Source of the DNA: DATJFH01 sp035495815
GTDB lineage: Bacteria > Acidobacteriota > Terriglobia > Bryobacterales > Bryobacteraceae
NCBI GenBank assembly: GCA_035495815.1
Contig: DATJFH010000056.1
Span: 1 to 64,000 of the forward strand
Reading direction: 5' to 3'
Length of the DNA: 64,000 nt
Both the position numbers and the translations under genes were made by a program. Below, piece by piece: positions 34,311 to 43,941 of the stretch; position 1 is the first letter of the stretch; each line of letters begins with the position of its first letter. A model generated the notes under the pieces. The model was not told the DNA's origin and did not search any database. It was given only the letters and a program-made list of their open reading frames with translations.

Positions 34311-35882
34311 TTAGCCCGGCCTCTTCAGGGTCGTCACGCGGAACGGCTCCAGCGTGTCGATTGCCGAAACGGGCTGCTGCTTCTGGTTCCATTGGAAGAA
34401 ACGGAGCTCCACCGATTCCGGCGAGAAATCGGCGATGGTGAACCCGTTCTGCTCGATGGGCTCCAGGCCCTGCTCCACCTCGAGTCCTACCGGCGGCGCA
34501 GCCTTCACTCCGCGGAAGGCCGACGGCCAGCCCATGTCGCTCGTGCCCATCGGGCCGGGCAGCACGGCCACCACCGGATTGGCGCGCAGGTCGATGCGGC
34601 CGGTGCGGAAGATGCGCTCCTCGGCCAGGCTGTGCAGGTCCCCGCTGACGAACAGCGGTATCCGCGAGCGCATGGCGGACGCGGCTTGCAGCAGACGGTC
34701 GTGCTGGGCCCGCCATCCGGGTTGCCAGTACGGCTTGGGTTTCGATACGCCCAGCTTGCCGCCGGGTTCGAGCCGGTCCGGATACCACTCGCCCCACTTG
34801 CCCGCGCTCCAGCCCGGAGGATTCGACGGAATACTGACGACATGGTCCACGCCGCCCGCCGCCATGCGCGCTTTGAGCCACTGCTCGACGACCGATGGTA
34901 CGAACACCGCGCTGGGACCGGTGAGGGTCTGGAAGCGGCGGATTTCGTAGAGCAGCAGTTCCGCCAGGCTGCCGTAGCGCAGCGTCCCGAAGCTTTCCGA
35001 GACGCCGGGCGGCCGGTCCGCCGCCGACGAGCCAGGCAAACCGGCGGGCCGCTCCGCATCGGGCAGGAACTCCGGATAGTAGAGTCGCTGCGTGGCCCGG
35101 GCCAGCTGCAGCATGAAGTGGTCCGGGGGAAACGTCACCACCTGGTCGTCGGCTTCATCGTTGTCGAAATAGTCGTGATCGTCCTGGAGGAAAAACACGG
35201 GCGTCGAGCGGCAGCGCGTCCCGTAGAGCGGCAGGATCTGCGGACCGGTGGCGCGAAGAAACGAATTCTCATTGGGCGTGCCCAGCACGGGCAGCGAGCG
35301 GTCGAAGCGGCCGGCGTAGGCGACGCCCTCCGGCGATGCCCCCAGGTTCTTCGACGCGCGCGGCGCCAGCAGGTCCCAGTAGACGTGGTCGCCGTTGGCG
35401 ATTAGCGCGTCGGGAGCGAACGACAGGCCGCGGTCGAGCAGCCGGGCCCGGACGGCGGCCGGCAAAAACCAGGATCGCCCGTCCGGCTGCCGGAGCGCGT
35501 CGTGTCCGCCGGCGCAGGAGTAGATCAGGAGGCGCAGCCGCTTCGGGCGGTCGGATGGCGCGGGAAACGTCTTGACGGTCCAGGGATCGCACAGGCTCTT
35601 GCCGCCGGCGTCCAATAGGTGAAGCTCGTAGCCGCGGGCGGGCTCGAGTCCGGCCGCGTCGAACTGCCAGAACTGCCCGCGCGTGTCGCTGCGCCGTCCG
35701 GCGTAGAGCTTACCTCCGGCGCTCAGTTTGGGCGCTGCCGCAAGAGGCCGCTCGAACGACGCCTTCAAGAGAATGCGATGGTGATTCACGGTCGGCAGCA
35801 GGTGGACGACCGCGCCCGGGTTCCATGTTTTTGCCGCCAACGCCGCCACGGCGGTCTGGAATAACTCGCGGCGGCTGGTCAT
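34311..35882 (-). CDS. PhoD-like alkaline phosphatase / metallophosphatase, Tat-exported
   Basis: 523 residues. The N-terminus TSRRELFQTAVAALAAK is a twin-arginine leader. The metallophosphatase core is seen in order: IYSCAGG, ANGDHVYWD, FFLQDDHDYFDND and FVSGDLHSLAEE, as in PhoD enzymes that use Ca/Fe. It probably cleaves phosphodiesters or monoesters in the periplasm. Its ATG overlaps the stop of the decayed hydrolase gene upstream (ATGA), so it was once translationally coupled to it. Confidence 0.9.
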   Translation of the reverse strand: MTSRRELFQTAVAALAAKTWNPGAVVHLLPTVNHHRILLKASFERPLAAAPKLSAGGKLYAGRRSDTRGQFWQFDAAGLEPARGYELHLLDAGGKSLCDPWTVKTFPAPSDRPKRLRLLIYSCAGGHDALRQPDGRSWFLPAAVRARLLDRGLSFAPDALIANGDHVYWDLLAPRASKNLGASPEGVAYAGRFDRSLPVLGTPNENSFLRATGPQILPLYGTRCRSTPVFFLQDDHDYFDNDEADDQVVTFPPDHFMLQLARATQRLYYPEFLPDAERPAGLPGSSAADRPPGVSESFGTLRYGSLAELLLYEIRRFQTLTGPSAVFVPSVVEQWLKARMAAGGVDHVVSIPSNPPGWSAGKWGEWYPDRLEPGGKLGVSKPKPYWQPGWRAQHDRLLQAASAMRSRIPLFVSGDLHSLAEERIFRTGRIDLRANPVVAVLPGPMGTSDMGWPSAFRGVKAAPPVGLEVEQGLEPIEQNGFTIADFSPESVELRFFQWNQKQQPVSAIDTLEPFRVTTLKRPG

Positions 35883-36567
35883 TGCGCAGGCTCGCGGCCC
35901 AAGACGATCGCCGCCAGCCCCTGGCCGATTCTTCCGCTGGCGGGGCCCTCCAGGTTGCCGAGCACGATGAGGCAGAGGTCGTCGTCGACGTAGCGCGCGA
36001 TGTGGGAGTTTTCCAGCTTTCCGGCGCGGTTGGAATAGCCGCTGGCGCGGAATTTCAGCACCGCCTCCGGGCGATCGTAGCCGGTGTTTCGCATCTCCAG
36101 CGGATCGAAAAGATTCGTTTTCAGATAGCTCTCGTAGGATTGGCCCGAGACTTTCTCGATCACCATCCCCAGCACGGAATACCCGGAATTACTATAGCTG
36201 AACTTGCTGCCGGGCGGGAAATCGAGCGGCAGGTCTTTGAAACGCGCCAGCAGATGGACGGGCGTAGTAGTTGTGGCTCCCGCTGGTGTTCGTCAGCAGA
36301 CGCCGGATGCCGATGTCTTTCCACGCCGCCGGGCTCTCCGGAATGTACCTCGACACCGGATCGAAGATGGCGAGTTCGCCCCGCGCCTGAAGCTGCAGGA
36401 TGGCGGTAGCGGTTAACTGCTTGGTGATAGAGCCAAGCCTTTGGCGATCAGAACGGAACCCGTAACCGTCCGGCCGCGACAAAGGAGATGACGTATTCAT
36501 CGGCCTTCGCGGGAATATCCTGCGCCTGGCAGATTCCCGTGATCAGTAATATCGCGATCCGGATCAT
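35879..36567 (-). pseudogene. Decayed serine beta-lactamase-like hydrolase
   Basis: Three pieces of a class C beta-lactamase/penicillin-binding-protein-like gene lie in order but in different frames. Piece 1 (36567-36448) has a signal peptide (IRIAILLITGICQAQ) and stops at TGA. Piece 2 (about 36438-36268) has the catalytic SITK. Piece 3 (about 36255-35879) has the YSN motif in FSYSNSGY and the natural C-terminus. Compared with the family, sequence is missing after piece 1, between pieces 2 and 3, and inside piece 3 before ARYVDDDL, where the HxG region should be. At least three deletions have removed function. Confidence 0.85.
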
Positions 36568-36802
36568 GGGCTCCTCGTTAAAATCAATTGACTTTCGCGG
36601 CGCTACCTGACGGGACGCGAGAAATCAGTGTCGCCAGAGCATCGTCCGGACCGGGAAATTCAGCCAGCCGGCGGATCACGGCGCCTGCTCGAGCCCGCCG
36701 CGACGGGTACCCCAAGCTGACGCCGGCCACGAGCCGGCCTTGCGGCCGTGCCGAGTCCCGGGGGCATCGGTAGCATGATCCAGACCAAGTGTGCCCCCTC
36801 AA

Positions 36803-38011
36803 TCACCGGCCGGCAGATTTCCGCTCGAACTCCGTCAGCGCGAGCGCAAACGCCCGCACCCGCGGGTACCGCTCCAGCGCCGCGCGCGCCAGCTCGCAAC
36901 CTGCCGGCCACTCGGCGTTGCGTTCATGCGCGCGCAGCGCATCCAGCGTCTGGCGCACGAACGCGTCCCGTTCGGCGATCCGCGCCGGCGCCTCCCTGTT
37001 CAGCCGCGCCCGCGCCCTCGCAATTGACTCCACGCAGCTCTTCAGCGCCGCGTGCTCCGGAAAATCGGCGAACGCATTCTCCAGCGCGTGCCCGGCCACT
37101 TCGATCTCCCCCGTCGCCAGCAGGGACTCGATGCGCCGCCGCCACTGGTCGACTTCGCCCAGAGTCGCCGGCGCCCCCAGTTGGGCCGCGAAGCCGCGCT
37201 CCCATCCCGCCCCCAGCGCCGCCGACGCTCCCGTCCGCAACGCCTCAGCCATGGCCGCGCAGGACTCGAACCGGCCGGCCGGCTCCTTCCCGCATGCCTT
37301 CGTGATGGCAGACTCCACGAACGGAGGCACGCCCGCAACCGCGCTCGAGACCGCCGGAACGGGAGTCTCGATCTGATGGCGCAGCACTTCGAACTCGGAG
37401 CCCTCGAAGGGCAGGCGCCCCGCGATCATCTCGAACAGCAGGATGCCCAGCGAATAAACGTCGCTCCGCCGGTCCACGTCCTTCGCCGTGATCCGTTCGG
37501 GCGCCATGTACTCCGGCGTCCCGATAATGCTCTTCTCGCGCGTCTGCCGCGATTGGCCGAGCACGTGAGCGATCCCGAAATCCATGATCTTCACCACGCC
37601 TTTGGCGTTGACCAGAATATTCTCCGGCTTGATGTCGCGATGCAGCACGCCCAGCGAATGCGCGTACTCCAGGCTGTCCAGCGTCTGTCCCAGCACGTAC
37701 ACGGCCCGCTGCCAGGGCATGGGCGTGAGCCGCGACAGGGGAGCCCCGCTCACCAGCTCCATCACCATGTAGAACGAATCGTCTTCGCGGAACAGAGTGT
37801 AAAGCTGCGCGATCCCCGGATGATTCATCCGCGCCTGAATCTTCGCCTCCTTGAGAAAGCGCTCGGCCACATCCGCGCTGCGGGAGAATTCGGTCCGCAG
37901 CTTCTTCAGGGCCACCTCGCGCTCGAGCGTAAGGTCCACCGCCTGATAAACCACGCCCATGCCCCCGGCGCCCAGCTCGGCGACAATCTTGTAGTTCTGG
38001 CCGACGATCAT
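36803..38011 (-). CDS. Eukaryotic-type Ser/Thr protein kinase (active motifs)
   Basis: 402 residues from ATG 38011. The kinase domain (about 1-265) has GAGGMG (14-19), VALK (Lys 36), HRDIKPEN (124-131), DFG (144-146) and YMAPE, all intact. The last 130 residues are a soluble helical region with no PASTA domains and no membrane segment, so the kinase is cytosolic. Its ATG overlaps the PP2C stop (ATGA). Last gene of the signalling operon. Confidence 0.95.
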   Translation of the reverse strand: MIVGQNYKIVAELGAGGMGVVYQAVDLTLEREVALKKLRTEFSRSADVAERFLKEAKIQARMNHPGIAQLYTLFREDDSFYMVMELVSGAPLSRLTPMPWQRAVYVLGQTLDSLEYAHSLGVLHRDIKPENILVNAKGVVKIMDFGIAHVLGQSRQTREKSIIGTPEYMAPERITAKDVDRRSDVYSLGILLFEMIAGRLPFEGSEFEVLRHQIETPVPAVSSAVAGVPPFVESAITKACGKEPAGRFESCAAMAEALRTGASAALGAGWERGFAAQLGAPATLGEVDQWRRRIESLLATGEIEVAGHALENAFADFPEHAALKSCVESIARARARLNREAPARIAERDAFVRQTLDALRAHERNAEWPAGCELARAALERYPRVRAFALALTEFERKSAGR

Positions 38012-38901
38012 GACCGCGCTCCCCGAAGTGTCTGCAGGATTCGCGTCGCCTTCGGCGTTTTCGGCGCCGCGTCCAGAAAATCCACCACCACCGCCGACGC
38101 ATTGTCGTGGCCGCCCCGCGCATTGGCGCCGGCGATCAAAGCCGCCGCCGCCTGGTCGGGCCCCTTGCCCGCCATCAGGCAGAGCAACTCCTGGTCTTCG
38201 AGCGGATCGTGAACACCATCCGAGCAGAGCAGCAGCCGGTCGCCCGGACGTGCGTCGAAAGCCGCCGGCCAGCCGCCGATCTCCTCGCTTGCCTTGGTCC
38301 CCAGCGCCCGCGTAATCACGTTGCGGGATTCGTGATTCCGCGCCTCCTCCCGCGTCAACCGGCCCGCCCGCACCATCTCGGCGACCACCGAATGATCCTC
38401 CGTCAGCTGGTAGATTCCGCCGTCCCGCACCAGATAGAGCCGGGAATCGCCTACCCAGGCGGCCCGGATTTCCGTATCCAGAATCGCCACCGCCAGGCAG
38501 GTCGCGCCCATGCCCTCCAGCTCCGGCTCGCGCCGCGCACGCTGGTAGATTGCCCGATTGGCGCCCTCCAGGGCCGTCCGCAGATTCGCCTCCGCGCTGC
38601 GGCCTCCGGCGAAGTAGCGTTCCCGGATAATACTCAGCGCCAGGCCGCTGGCGATCGCGCCTCCGTGCGCGCCGCCCATTCCGTCCGCCACCAGTGCCAG
38701 CCGGCCGTGTGTCCGCAGAGCCGCGGTATCCGGGGCTTCGAACCACCCGACCGAATCCTCGTTCGCCGCCCGCTCCCGGCCCGGGTCGGTCCTAGCCGCC
38801 CCTTCCACCTTCAAGCGGGCGAGCCCGCCCGGCGCGGCGTCGGACTCCCGGCGCGGCCCCTTCCGCAGCCTTCCCGCGAGATCGCGTAGCGCCTGGATCA
38901 T
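38008..38901 (-). CDS. PP2C-type protein phosphatase
   Basis: 297 residues from ATG 38901. PPM metal-binding motifs are complete: RAANEDSVGWF, VADGMGGAHGG, GDSRLYL and LCSDGVHD. It would reverse phosphorylation by the kinase whose gene overlaps its stop. An N-terminal helix of about 45 residues precedes the catalytic domain. Cytosolic. Confidence 0.95.
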   Translation of the reverse strand: MIQALRDLAGRLRKGPRRESDAAPGGLARLKVEGAARTDPGRERAANEDSVGWFEAPDTAALRTHGRLALVADGMGGAHGGAIASGLALSIIRERYFAGGRSAEANLRTALEGANRAIYQRARREPELEGMGATCLAVAILDTEIRAAWVGDSRLYLVRDGGIYQLTEDHSVVAEMVRAGRLTREEARNHESRNVITRALGTKASEEIGGWPAAFDARPGDRLLLCSDGVHDPLEDQELLCLMAGKGPDQAAAALIAGANARGGHDNASAVVVDFLDAAPKTPKATRILQTLRGARS

Positions 38902-38921
38902 GAGGTGGAGACCGCCATCGT

Positions 38922-40130
38922 TCAGTTCTGGTTCGGCTGCCCCGTGCCGGCCATGGCCTGCTGGCACTGCTTGACCAGGTCTTCGTACTGTTGCCGGCGC
39001 TCGGGCGGCGCTTTCACCGAGGCCTGCTGCAGCAGCGTCACCGCCTCTCCGTACTGATTGCCGAGAAAGGCGCTGATGCCCCCGAGAGCGTAGCCCTCAT
39101 ACCGGCTGGCGTCCATCCGGATCAACTGCCGCGCCACTTCCATCGACTCGGCCGTCTTGTTCTGATCGATCAGCCGGGTTGCTTCCGCCGTCAAGCGAGT
39201 AAACTCGTCGCTGGCCGGCGCCGGCGGCTGTCCCTGCGGAGCCCCGGGTGGCGCTTGCTGCAGGCGCTCACCCGCTGGTTGCCCCGCCTGGACGCCCGGC
39301 TTCGTCTGCGCGCCCACCTGCTGAACAGCCGAATCCACCTTCGCAATGGATTTCGAGAGGCTCTGCAGCGCGCTGTCGTTGCGATCCTGCGAATTCCGCA
39401 ACTGCTCCTGCAGGCGCGCGATCTCCTCCCGCATGCTCTTGATCAGCGCGGGATTCTTGGCCAGCTCTTCATTCACCTGCTGCAACCCTGCCTGGCTCTG
39501 CTTCTGCGCGGCTGCGGCGTCCGCCGCGCTCTGCCGCAGGAACATCCACGTGCCGCCACCTACCGCCAGAATCGCCACCAGCGCGGCCGCGCCGATCCAC
39601 ATCCCTTTCCGCGATTCGCCGCTGACGCGCGTGAACACGTCGCCGAGCATGCGCTCGACCGTTGCCCGGCCCACCGGACGCGGCGCGCCTGAATCCGCGC
39701 TCATGCCGTGCGGCGGCGGCAGGCTCTCCCGGGTCGGCTTCAACATGCCAAAACTGCCCGTGGTTTCACGCGTCAGCAGGCCGATCCCCTCCGCCGGCGG
39801 CGGTTCCAGCTCAAATCGAATCTCCGGACCGCCCGGCCCCAATTGGATGATGTCGCCATAACCCACGCGCTGGGATCCGAAAACACGCTGGTGGTTGATG
39901 AATGTCCCGTTGCGGCTTTGCAGGTCCACCACCAGGAACCCGTTCGGCAGATTCGGATCGGCCACGATCTTCAGGTGCTGGCGGCTCACCAGATCGTCCC
40001 GGTCCGGATCGAAGCGCACCTGCGCCGACGGATCGCGCCCCACGATCAGCTCGCGGAATCCGAATGCGGCGAACTCGTCGGCTTGCTGGGCCCGCTCGCC
40101 GCTGAGATGCCGGATCAGGATCTTGTTCAT
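38922..40130 (-). CDS. FHA-domain membrane protein with TPR-like tail
   Basis: 402 residues. FHA domain at about 20-100 with LIVGRDPSAQVRFD, SRQHLKIVAD and LQSRNGTFINH, the phosphothreonine-binding residues. A membrane helix (GMWIGAAALVAILAVGGGTW) lies near residue 185, then a coiled coil to about 260, a Pro/Gln linker and a TPR-like C-terminus that would be periplasmic. It probably reads phosphorylation by the neighbouring kinase. It lies between the pseudokinase and PP2C genes. Confidence 0.9.
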   Translation of the reverse strand: MNKILIRHLSGERAQQADEFAAFGFRELIVGRDPSAQVRFDPDRDDLVSRQHLKIVADPNLPNGFLVVDLQSRNGTFINHQRVFGSQRVGYGDIIQLGPGGPEIRFELEPPPAEGIGLLTRETTGSFGMLKPTRESLPPPHGMSADSGAPRPVGRATVERMLGDVFTRVSGESRKGMWIGAAALVAILAVGGGTWMFLRQSAADAAAAQKQSQAGLQQVNEELAKNPALIKSMREEIARLQEQLRNSQDRNDSALQSLSKSIAKVDSAVQQVGAQTKPGVQAGQPAGERLQQAPPGAPQGQPPAPASDEFTRLTAEATRLIDQNKTAESMEVARQLIRMDASRYEGYALGGISAFLGNQYGEAVTLLQQASVKAPPERRQQYEDLVKQCQQAMAGTGQPNQN

Positions 40131-40146
40131 CGTCTCTCCTTGCGCT

Positions 40147-41376
40147 TCACTTCTGAACGACTTTGGGCTCGGCGAATTTCAGCTCGATAGGCGGTGGCTC
40201 CGGCTCCTTCTTTTTGGCCGCCGCCTTCTTCTTCGGTTTCGCAGCCGGCGGCTTGGCTTTCGGCGCAGGCTCTGCGGCGGCCTGTGGCGCTGGCGCGGCA
40301 ATACTCCGGGCCGCGTTCTTGAGCTGCTCGTTCAACTCCGTCCTCGATACCGCCGGCGCGGGCTTGGGATTGCCGCTCCCCAGGCTCAGGGCCCAATATC
40401 CGATGGCCGCCGCCGCGGCCGCGACCGCGCCCCAGATGGCCAGCTTCTTCGATCCCCCTCGCTCCGGCGCCATGGAAGGGGTGGGCGGCGGCAAATTCGG
40501 GGCGGCCGGTTCGGACGCCGGCGCTGCCACCACCCGGGTCGCGCCCGCTGGCTTCCGCAGCAGCCCCGACTCCAGCGCCCGCGCGAAATCCGAGCACGAG
40601 CCATATCGCTCATCCGGCCTTTTCGAGAGGGCTTTGCCCAAAGCCTTGCCCGCCGCCGCGGGATACCGGGACTCCAATTCCTGCAGCGCCGACGGCGCTT
40701 CAAAGGCGATTTCGAACATGTGCGCCACCGGCGACTCGCCGCCGAACGGAGCCTTCCCCATCAGGCACCGGAAGGCGATGGCCGCGATCGAAAACTGATC
40801 CGAAGCGGGTCCCGGCGCGTCGCCCAGCAGCAGCTCCGGCGAGAGGTACGGAATCGACTGCATAAGCACGTCCGCCTCTCCCGTCAGATCCGCGCCTTCG
40901 AGAGCCTGCATGCTGCCCGCGATGTCGAACGCCGTGATCTTCACCTTGTTCGTCTCGTCCAGCAGGATGCTCTCCGGAGTCATGTTGCGGTGGACCATGC
41001 CCCGCTCGTGAGCGTAATCGAGCGCCGCCGCGGCCTGCGCCACGAGCTGCGCCACGCGCCCGGCGTCCATGCGTCCGGCTTGCCGCAGCGCCTCGCTCAG
41101 GGAAGCCCCCTCGAAGTGCTCCAGAACCAGGTATGGCGTCGGCGCGTTTTCCTCGCAGCCCAGCACCCGCACGATGTTCGGGTGATCGAGCGCCCCCAGA
41201 TTCTTCCCGTCGCGCATCAGCGCCGCCCTCGCCGGCTCGGATTCGAAACCCTCCGCCTCTTCGGCGATCTTGATCGAAACCTTCCGTCCCATCAGCGGAT
41301 CGAAGGCGTCGTAAAGCGACGTCAACCCGTATGTCCCGGACTTCCTGACGATCTCGTACCGGCCGATTTGAGTCAT
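40147..41376 (-). CDS. Membrane-anchored pseudokinase
   Basis: 409 residues from ATG 41376. Kinase fold at about 1-265, but the catalytic motifs are lost: HRD is HRN (129-131) and DFG is AFD (149-151), and the glycine loop is degenerate (KSGTYG). The ATP-binding Lys in VSIK (36) remains. One membrane helix at about 309-332, then an Ala/Lys/Pro-rich tail. It probably acts as a scaffold or ATP sensor. It is 7 bases after the large TPR-like gene and 16 before the FHA gene. Confidence 0.9.
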   Translation of the reverse strand: MTQIGRYEIVRKSGTYGLTSLYDAFDPLMGRKVSIKIAEEAEGFESEPARAALMRDGKNLGALDHPNIVRVLGCEENAPTPYLVLEHFEGASLSEALRQAGRMDAGRVAQLVAQAAAALDYAHERGMVHRNMTPESILLDETNKVKITAFDIAGSMQALEGADLTGEADVLMQSIPYLSPELLLGDAPGPASDQFSIAAIAFRCLMGKAPFGGESPVAHMFEIAFEAPSALQELESRYPAAAGKALGKALSKRPDERYGSCSDFARALESGLLRKPAGATRVVAAPASEPAAPNLPPPTPSMAPERGGSKKLAIWGAVAAAAAAIGYWALSLGSGNPKPAPAVSRTELNEQLKNAARSIAAPAPQAAAEPAPKAKPPAAKPKKKAAAKKKEPEPPPIELKFAEPKVVQK

Positions 41377-41383
41377 GGTTCGA

Positions 41384-43849
41384 TCACGAGCCCAGCCGGA
41401 CCACCCAGGTCTTGCCATCGTGCGCGCCCGTGTCTTCCACCTTGACCTGCTGCAGCGACTGGTTGGTATAGACGTACTTGATGTGCCCGGTCTTTCCGGT
41501 TCCGGTGTAGTCTTCCGAGATGATTTTCGAACCCTGGTAATTCAGGCTGCGGCGGTAGTAGGGCGCGTCCGAATCCTTGTGGTAGGCGCGAATTTCCATC
41601 AGCCGGAAACCCTCCCAGGAGAAGCGGACCAGGTTGTCGGCGGCCCATTCCCGCGCGGATTCCAGACGGCCCTCGGCGTCATACCGGGCGCTGAAATAGT
41701 GCACCTCGTCCCAGATGAATGGATTGAAGAAGGAATTGCCGCTGACGATCGTCAGCGCCGGCCCGTCGATCAGGCTCAGGGCCGTGGTGTTCACTTGCGG
41801 GTCCGCAGGCAGCGTCACCAGCGGCTGGCCCGCCCCGTCCAGCAGCAGTACGCCTTCCTTGGTCCGGGTAACGCGGAATTCGGGGCCGCTCTTGGCCGCT
41901 CCCCGCCTGGTCCGCACACTCCGCACGCGACCCGCCTCGGAGTACTCGAAATAGAAGTTCCCCACTTCCGCGTCGGGGCTGGAAGCCTTGATGGCCGGAT
42001 TCATGGCGCGAAAATTCTTCGAGCCCTTGTCGTCCTCGAACGTGGTCCGGATGCTGTCGAGCCGGCCCGCCTTCCAGCTGAAGCTGACTTTGGTTTTGTA
42101 CCCCGCCACCGACTCGATAGGGAGCTGGAAGGCCAGGCTCTGCGGGCAATAATACAATCCCTCCGCAAGCTTCCGTCCCGAGAACCAGTTCGGCGAGCCC
42201 GTGCCCTCCGAAAACTTCGGTTCGTCCAGAACGGAGAGAAGGCGGCGAGCCGAGTCGCGCGTCTTGAGGTCGGAGTCGAGGGAGTTGGAAAGTTCCAGGT
42301 ATGCGCCCAGCGCCGGTTTGGCGGCCGCGTTATCCCGGAACACCGCGGCGATAGCCCCCGTGCGATAGAGATAGAACGGGTCCCGCGGATCCAGGTCCAG
42401 CGCCGCCCGCAGCATCTGGCGCGCCCGTGCGTATTCGCCCGCCGCCATCGCCCCCTCGATCTCTTTGCCGGCCGATTCCTTCTTCTTTCGCAGCTCGTAC
42501 AGGACCTGATTCCGTACCGCGTCGCCTTCCTGACGCTCGGCGTTCTCGATGACCATGCGGTCGTAGCGGTCGAGCAGCGGCAGCGCCTCTCCGAGGTGGC
42601 TCTGCGCCGCCAGAAGCTGCGCCCTGGCCAGCAAAATCTCCGGCGCTTCGGCGTTCTCGCGCTCCGCATCCCTGATCGCTTCCTGGGCCTTGGCGTATTC
42701 CTTGTCCTGAACCGCCCGCTTCGCGTTATAGAGCGCCCGCTGGAAACGGACTTCCTCCGGCGATCCCGCCGCCAGCCGCTTCCGCCTGGCCGCATTTCGC
42801 TGCGCTTCGATTTTCGAGGCCTCCACGTGCTCGCTCTCGAGCAGTTTGGTCAGCTCTCCATTGCCAGGATTCCGCGACAGCGCCGACCGGATCTGACCGA
42901 TGGCCGACTCGTGGTCTCCCCGCGAACGGAATGCCCTCGCGCGTTGCGCGTGGATCCTGGCGCTCTCTTCGAGCGCCCGCTCCCGCAGCGCCATGACGCC
43001 CGGAAAAGACCATTGATACGGCTCGAACGCCGGATAGCGCGCCAGAAATGCGTCCCAGTAGCCGGATGCCGCCAGCGAGCGCAGCGTGCTGATCGAATTC
43101 TCCACCATGGCGATGCGCGATTGTATCTTCTGCTGCAAGCTCTCCAGCGCGCCGTCGCCCGGAAATGCCCCCGCCGCCATCTGCGCGAAACGGCTGGCGG
43201 CCAGCAGATCGTCCCAGGCCCCACGGTTCTCGAAATCGGCCAGACCCTGTGAAAGGCGTTGGACCAGGTCCGCGCGAAAGGCCGGCCGCGAGGCTGATTT
43301 GGGGAAGGACTCGGCGAAGCCCTTCATGGCCGACAGGTGCTCGTTGAAATCCCGGAACGCCCAGGCCTGCGAAAGAAATTCGTATACCGCCCGGTCGGGC
43401 TCGGCGGCGGCTATGTAAACGAAAACCGTTTCCGGAGCGATTTTGTCGCGCTGCTTGGATTTCTTCGCCTGGCTCACCTCGAGCGTCAGCCCGCTGATCA
43501 CCGACTGCGTCGGCACGGCGGTCTTCGCCTGAAGATTCTCCGGCAGCACGAATTCCCGGGGGGCGCCTTTCCCGCTCAGCCGGACCAGGTGTCCGGCGCC
43601 GTCGTTTCGGATCAGACCCGCCTGGGAAAGGTCAAGTCTGGGCAGCTTCTTGGCCGCCTGCGGATCGAGCGTTTCCGTGCCCTCCGGCACAAGCCGGATT
43701 TTGTGGCTCTGGTTGACCAGGAACTCTTCGATGACTTCGAACCGAATCGATCCATCGGGCGAAATCCGGCCGAGCGCCGCGGTCTGCCCCCAGACGGGTA
43801 CACCGGAGGCTAACGCCGCAAACAGGCAGAAACAGCCATACCCTCTCAT
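41384..43849 (-). CDS. Large secreted TPR-like protein
   Basis: 821 residues with signal peptide GYGCFCLFAALASGVPVWGQ. Residues 150-520 are largely helical with TPR-like units (FRSRGDHESAIGQIRSALSRNPGNGEL; AMAAGEYARARQMLRAALDLDPRDP). The last 250 residues are beta-rich, with repeated strand-turn units (EGRLESAREWAADNLVRFSW), unknown to me. Probably periplasmic. It directly precedes the pseudokinase gene and may be its sensor partner (inference). Confidence 0.8.
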   Translation of the reverse strand: MRGYGCFCLFAALASGVPVWGQTAALGRISPDGSIRFEVIEEFLVNQSHKIRLVPEGTETLDPQAAKKLPRLDLSQAGLIRNDGAGHLVRLSGKGAPREFVLPENLQAKTAVPTQSVISGLTLEVSQAKKSKQRDKIAPETVFVYIAAAEPDRAVYEFLSQAWAFRDFNEHLSAMKGFAESFPKSASRPAFRADLVQRLSQGLADFENRGAWDDLLAASRFAQMAAGAFPGDGALESLQQKIQSRIAMVENSISTLRSLAASGYWDAFLARYPAFEPYQWSFPGVMALRERALEESARIHAQRARAFRSRGDHESAIGQIRSALSRNPGNGELTKLLESEHVEASKIEAQRNAARRKRLAAGSPEEVRFQRALYNAKRAVQDKEYAKAQEAIRDAERENAEAPEILLARAQLLAAQSHLGEALPLLDRYDRMVIENAERQEGDAVRNQVLYELRKKKESAGKEIEGAMAAGEYARARQMLRAALDLDPRDPFYLYRTGAIAAVFRDNAAAKPALGAYLELSNSLDSDLKTRDSARRLLSVLDEPKFSEGTGSPNWFSGRKLAEGLYYCPQSLAFQLPIESVAGYKTKVSFSWKAGRLDSIRTTFEDDKGSKNFRAMNPAIKASSPDAEVGNFYFEYSEAGRVRSVRTRRGAAKSGPEFRVTRTKEGVLLLDGAGQPLVTLPADPQVNTTALSLIDGPALTIVSGNSFFNPFIWDEVHYFSARYDAEGRLESAREWAADNLVRFSWEGFRLMEIRAYHKDSDAPYYRRSLNYQGSKIISEDYTGTGKTGHIKYVYTNQSLQQVKVEDTGAHDGKTWVVRLGS

Positions 43850-43879
43850 CGGAGCGCGTCCCTTTTTGATATTCAGCCG

Positions 43880-43885
43880 ATTATA
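43880..43885 (-). promoter_or_regulatory. -10 element before the 41384-43849 gene
   Basis: TATAAT on the minus strand, about 31 bases before the ATG, in the 92-base gap between the two TPR genes. No clear -35 element. It may start a transcript of TPR protein, pseudokinase, FHA, PP2C and kinase. Confidence 0.4.
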
Positions 43886-43941
43886 CTACTTGCAATCAAA
43901 CGCGGCCGTCCTTGGAGCCCCGGCCGCCCTCTCCCGCACCG

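Noticed and set aside
36568..36802. Short frames on both strands between pseudogene and kinase
   Set aside because: No ribosome-binding site, no recognisable motif; possibly remains of a lost gene but not supportable.
38012..38746. Upstream extension of the Ser/Thr kinase frame
   Set aside because: Overlaps the PP2C gene in another frame and is Gly/Arg-rich; the kinase domain begins at 38011.
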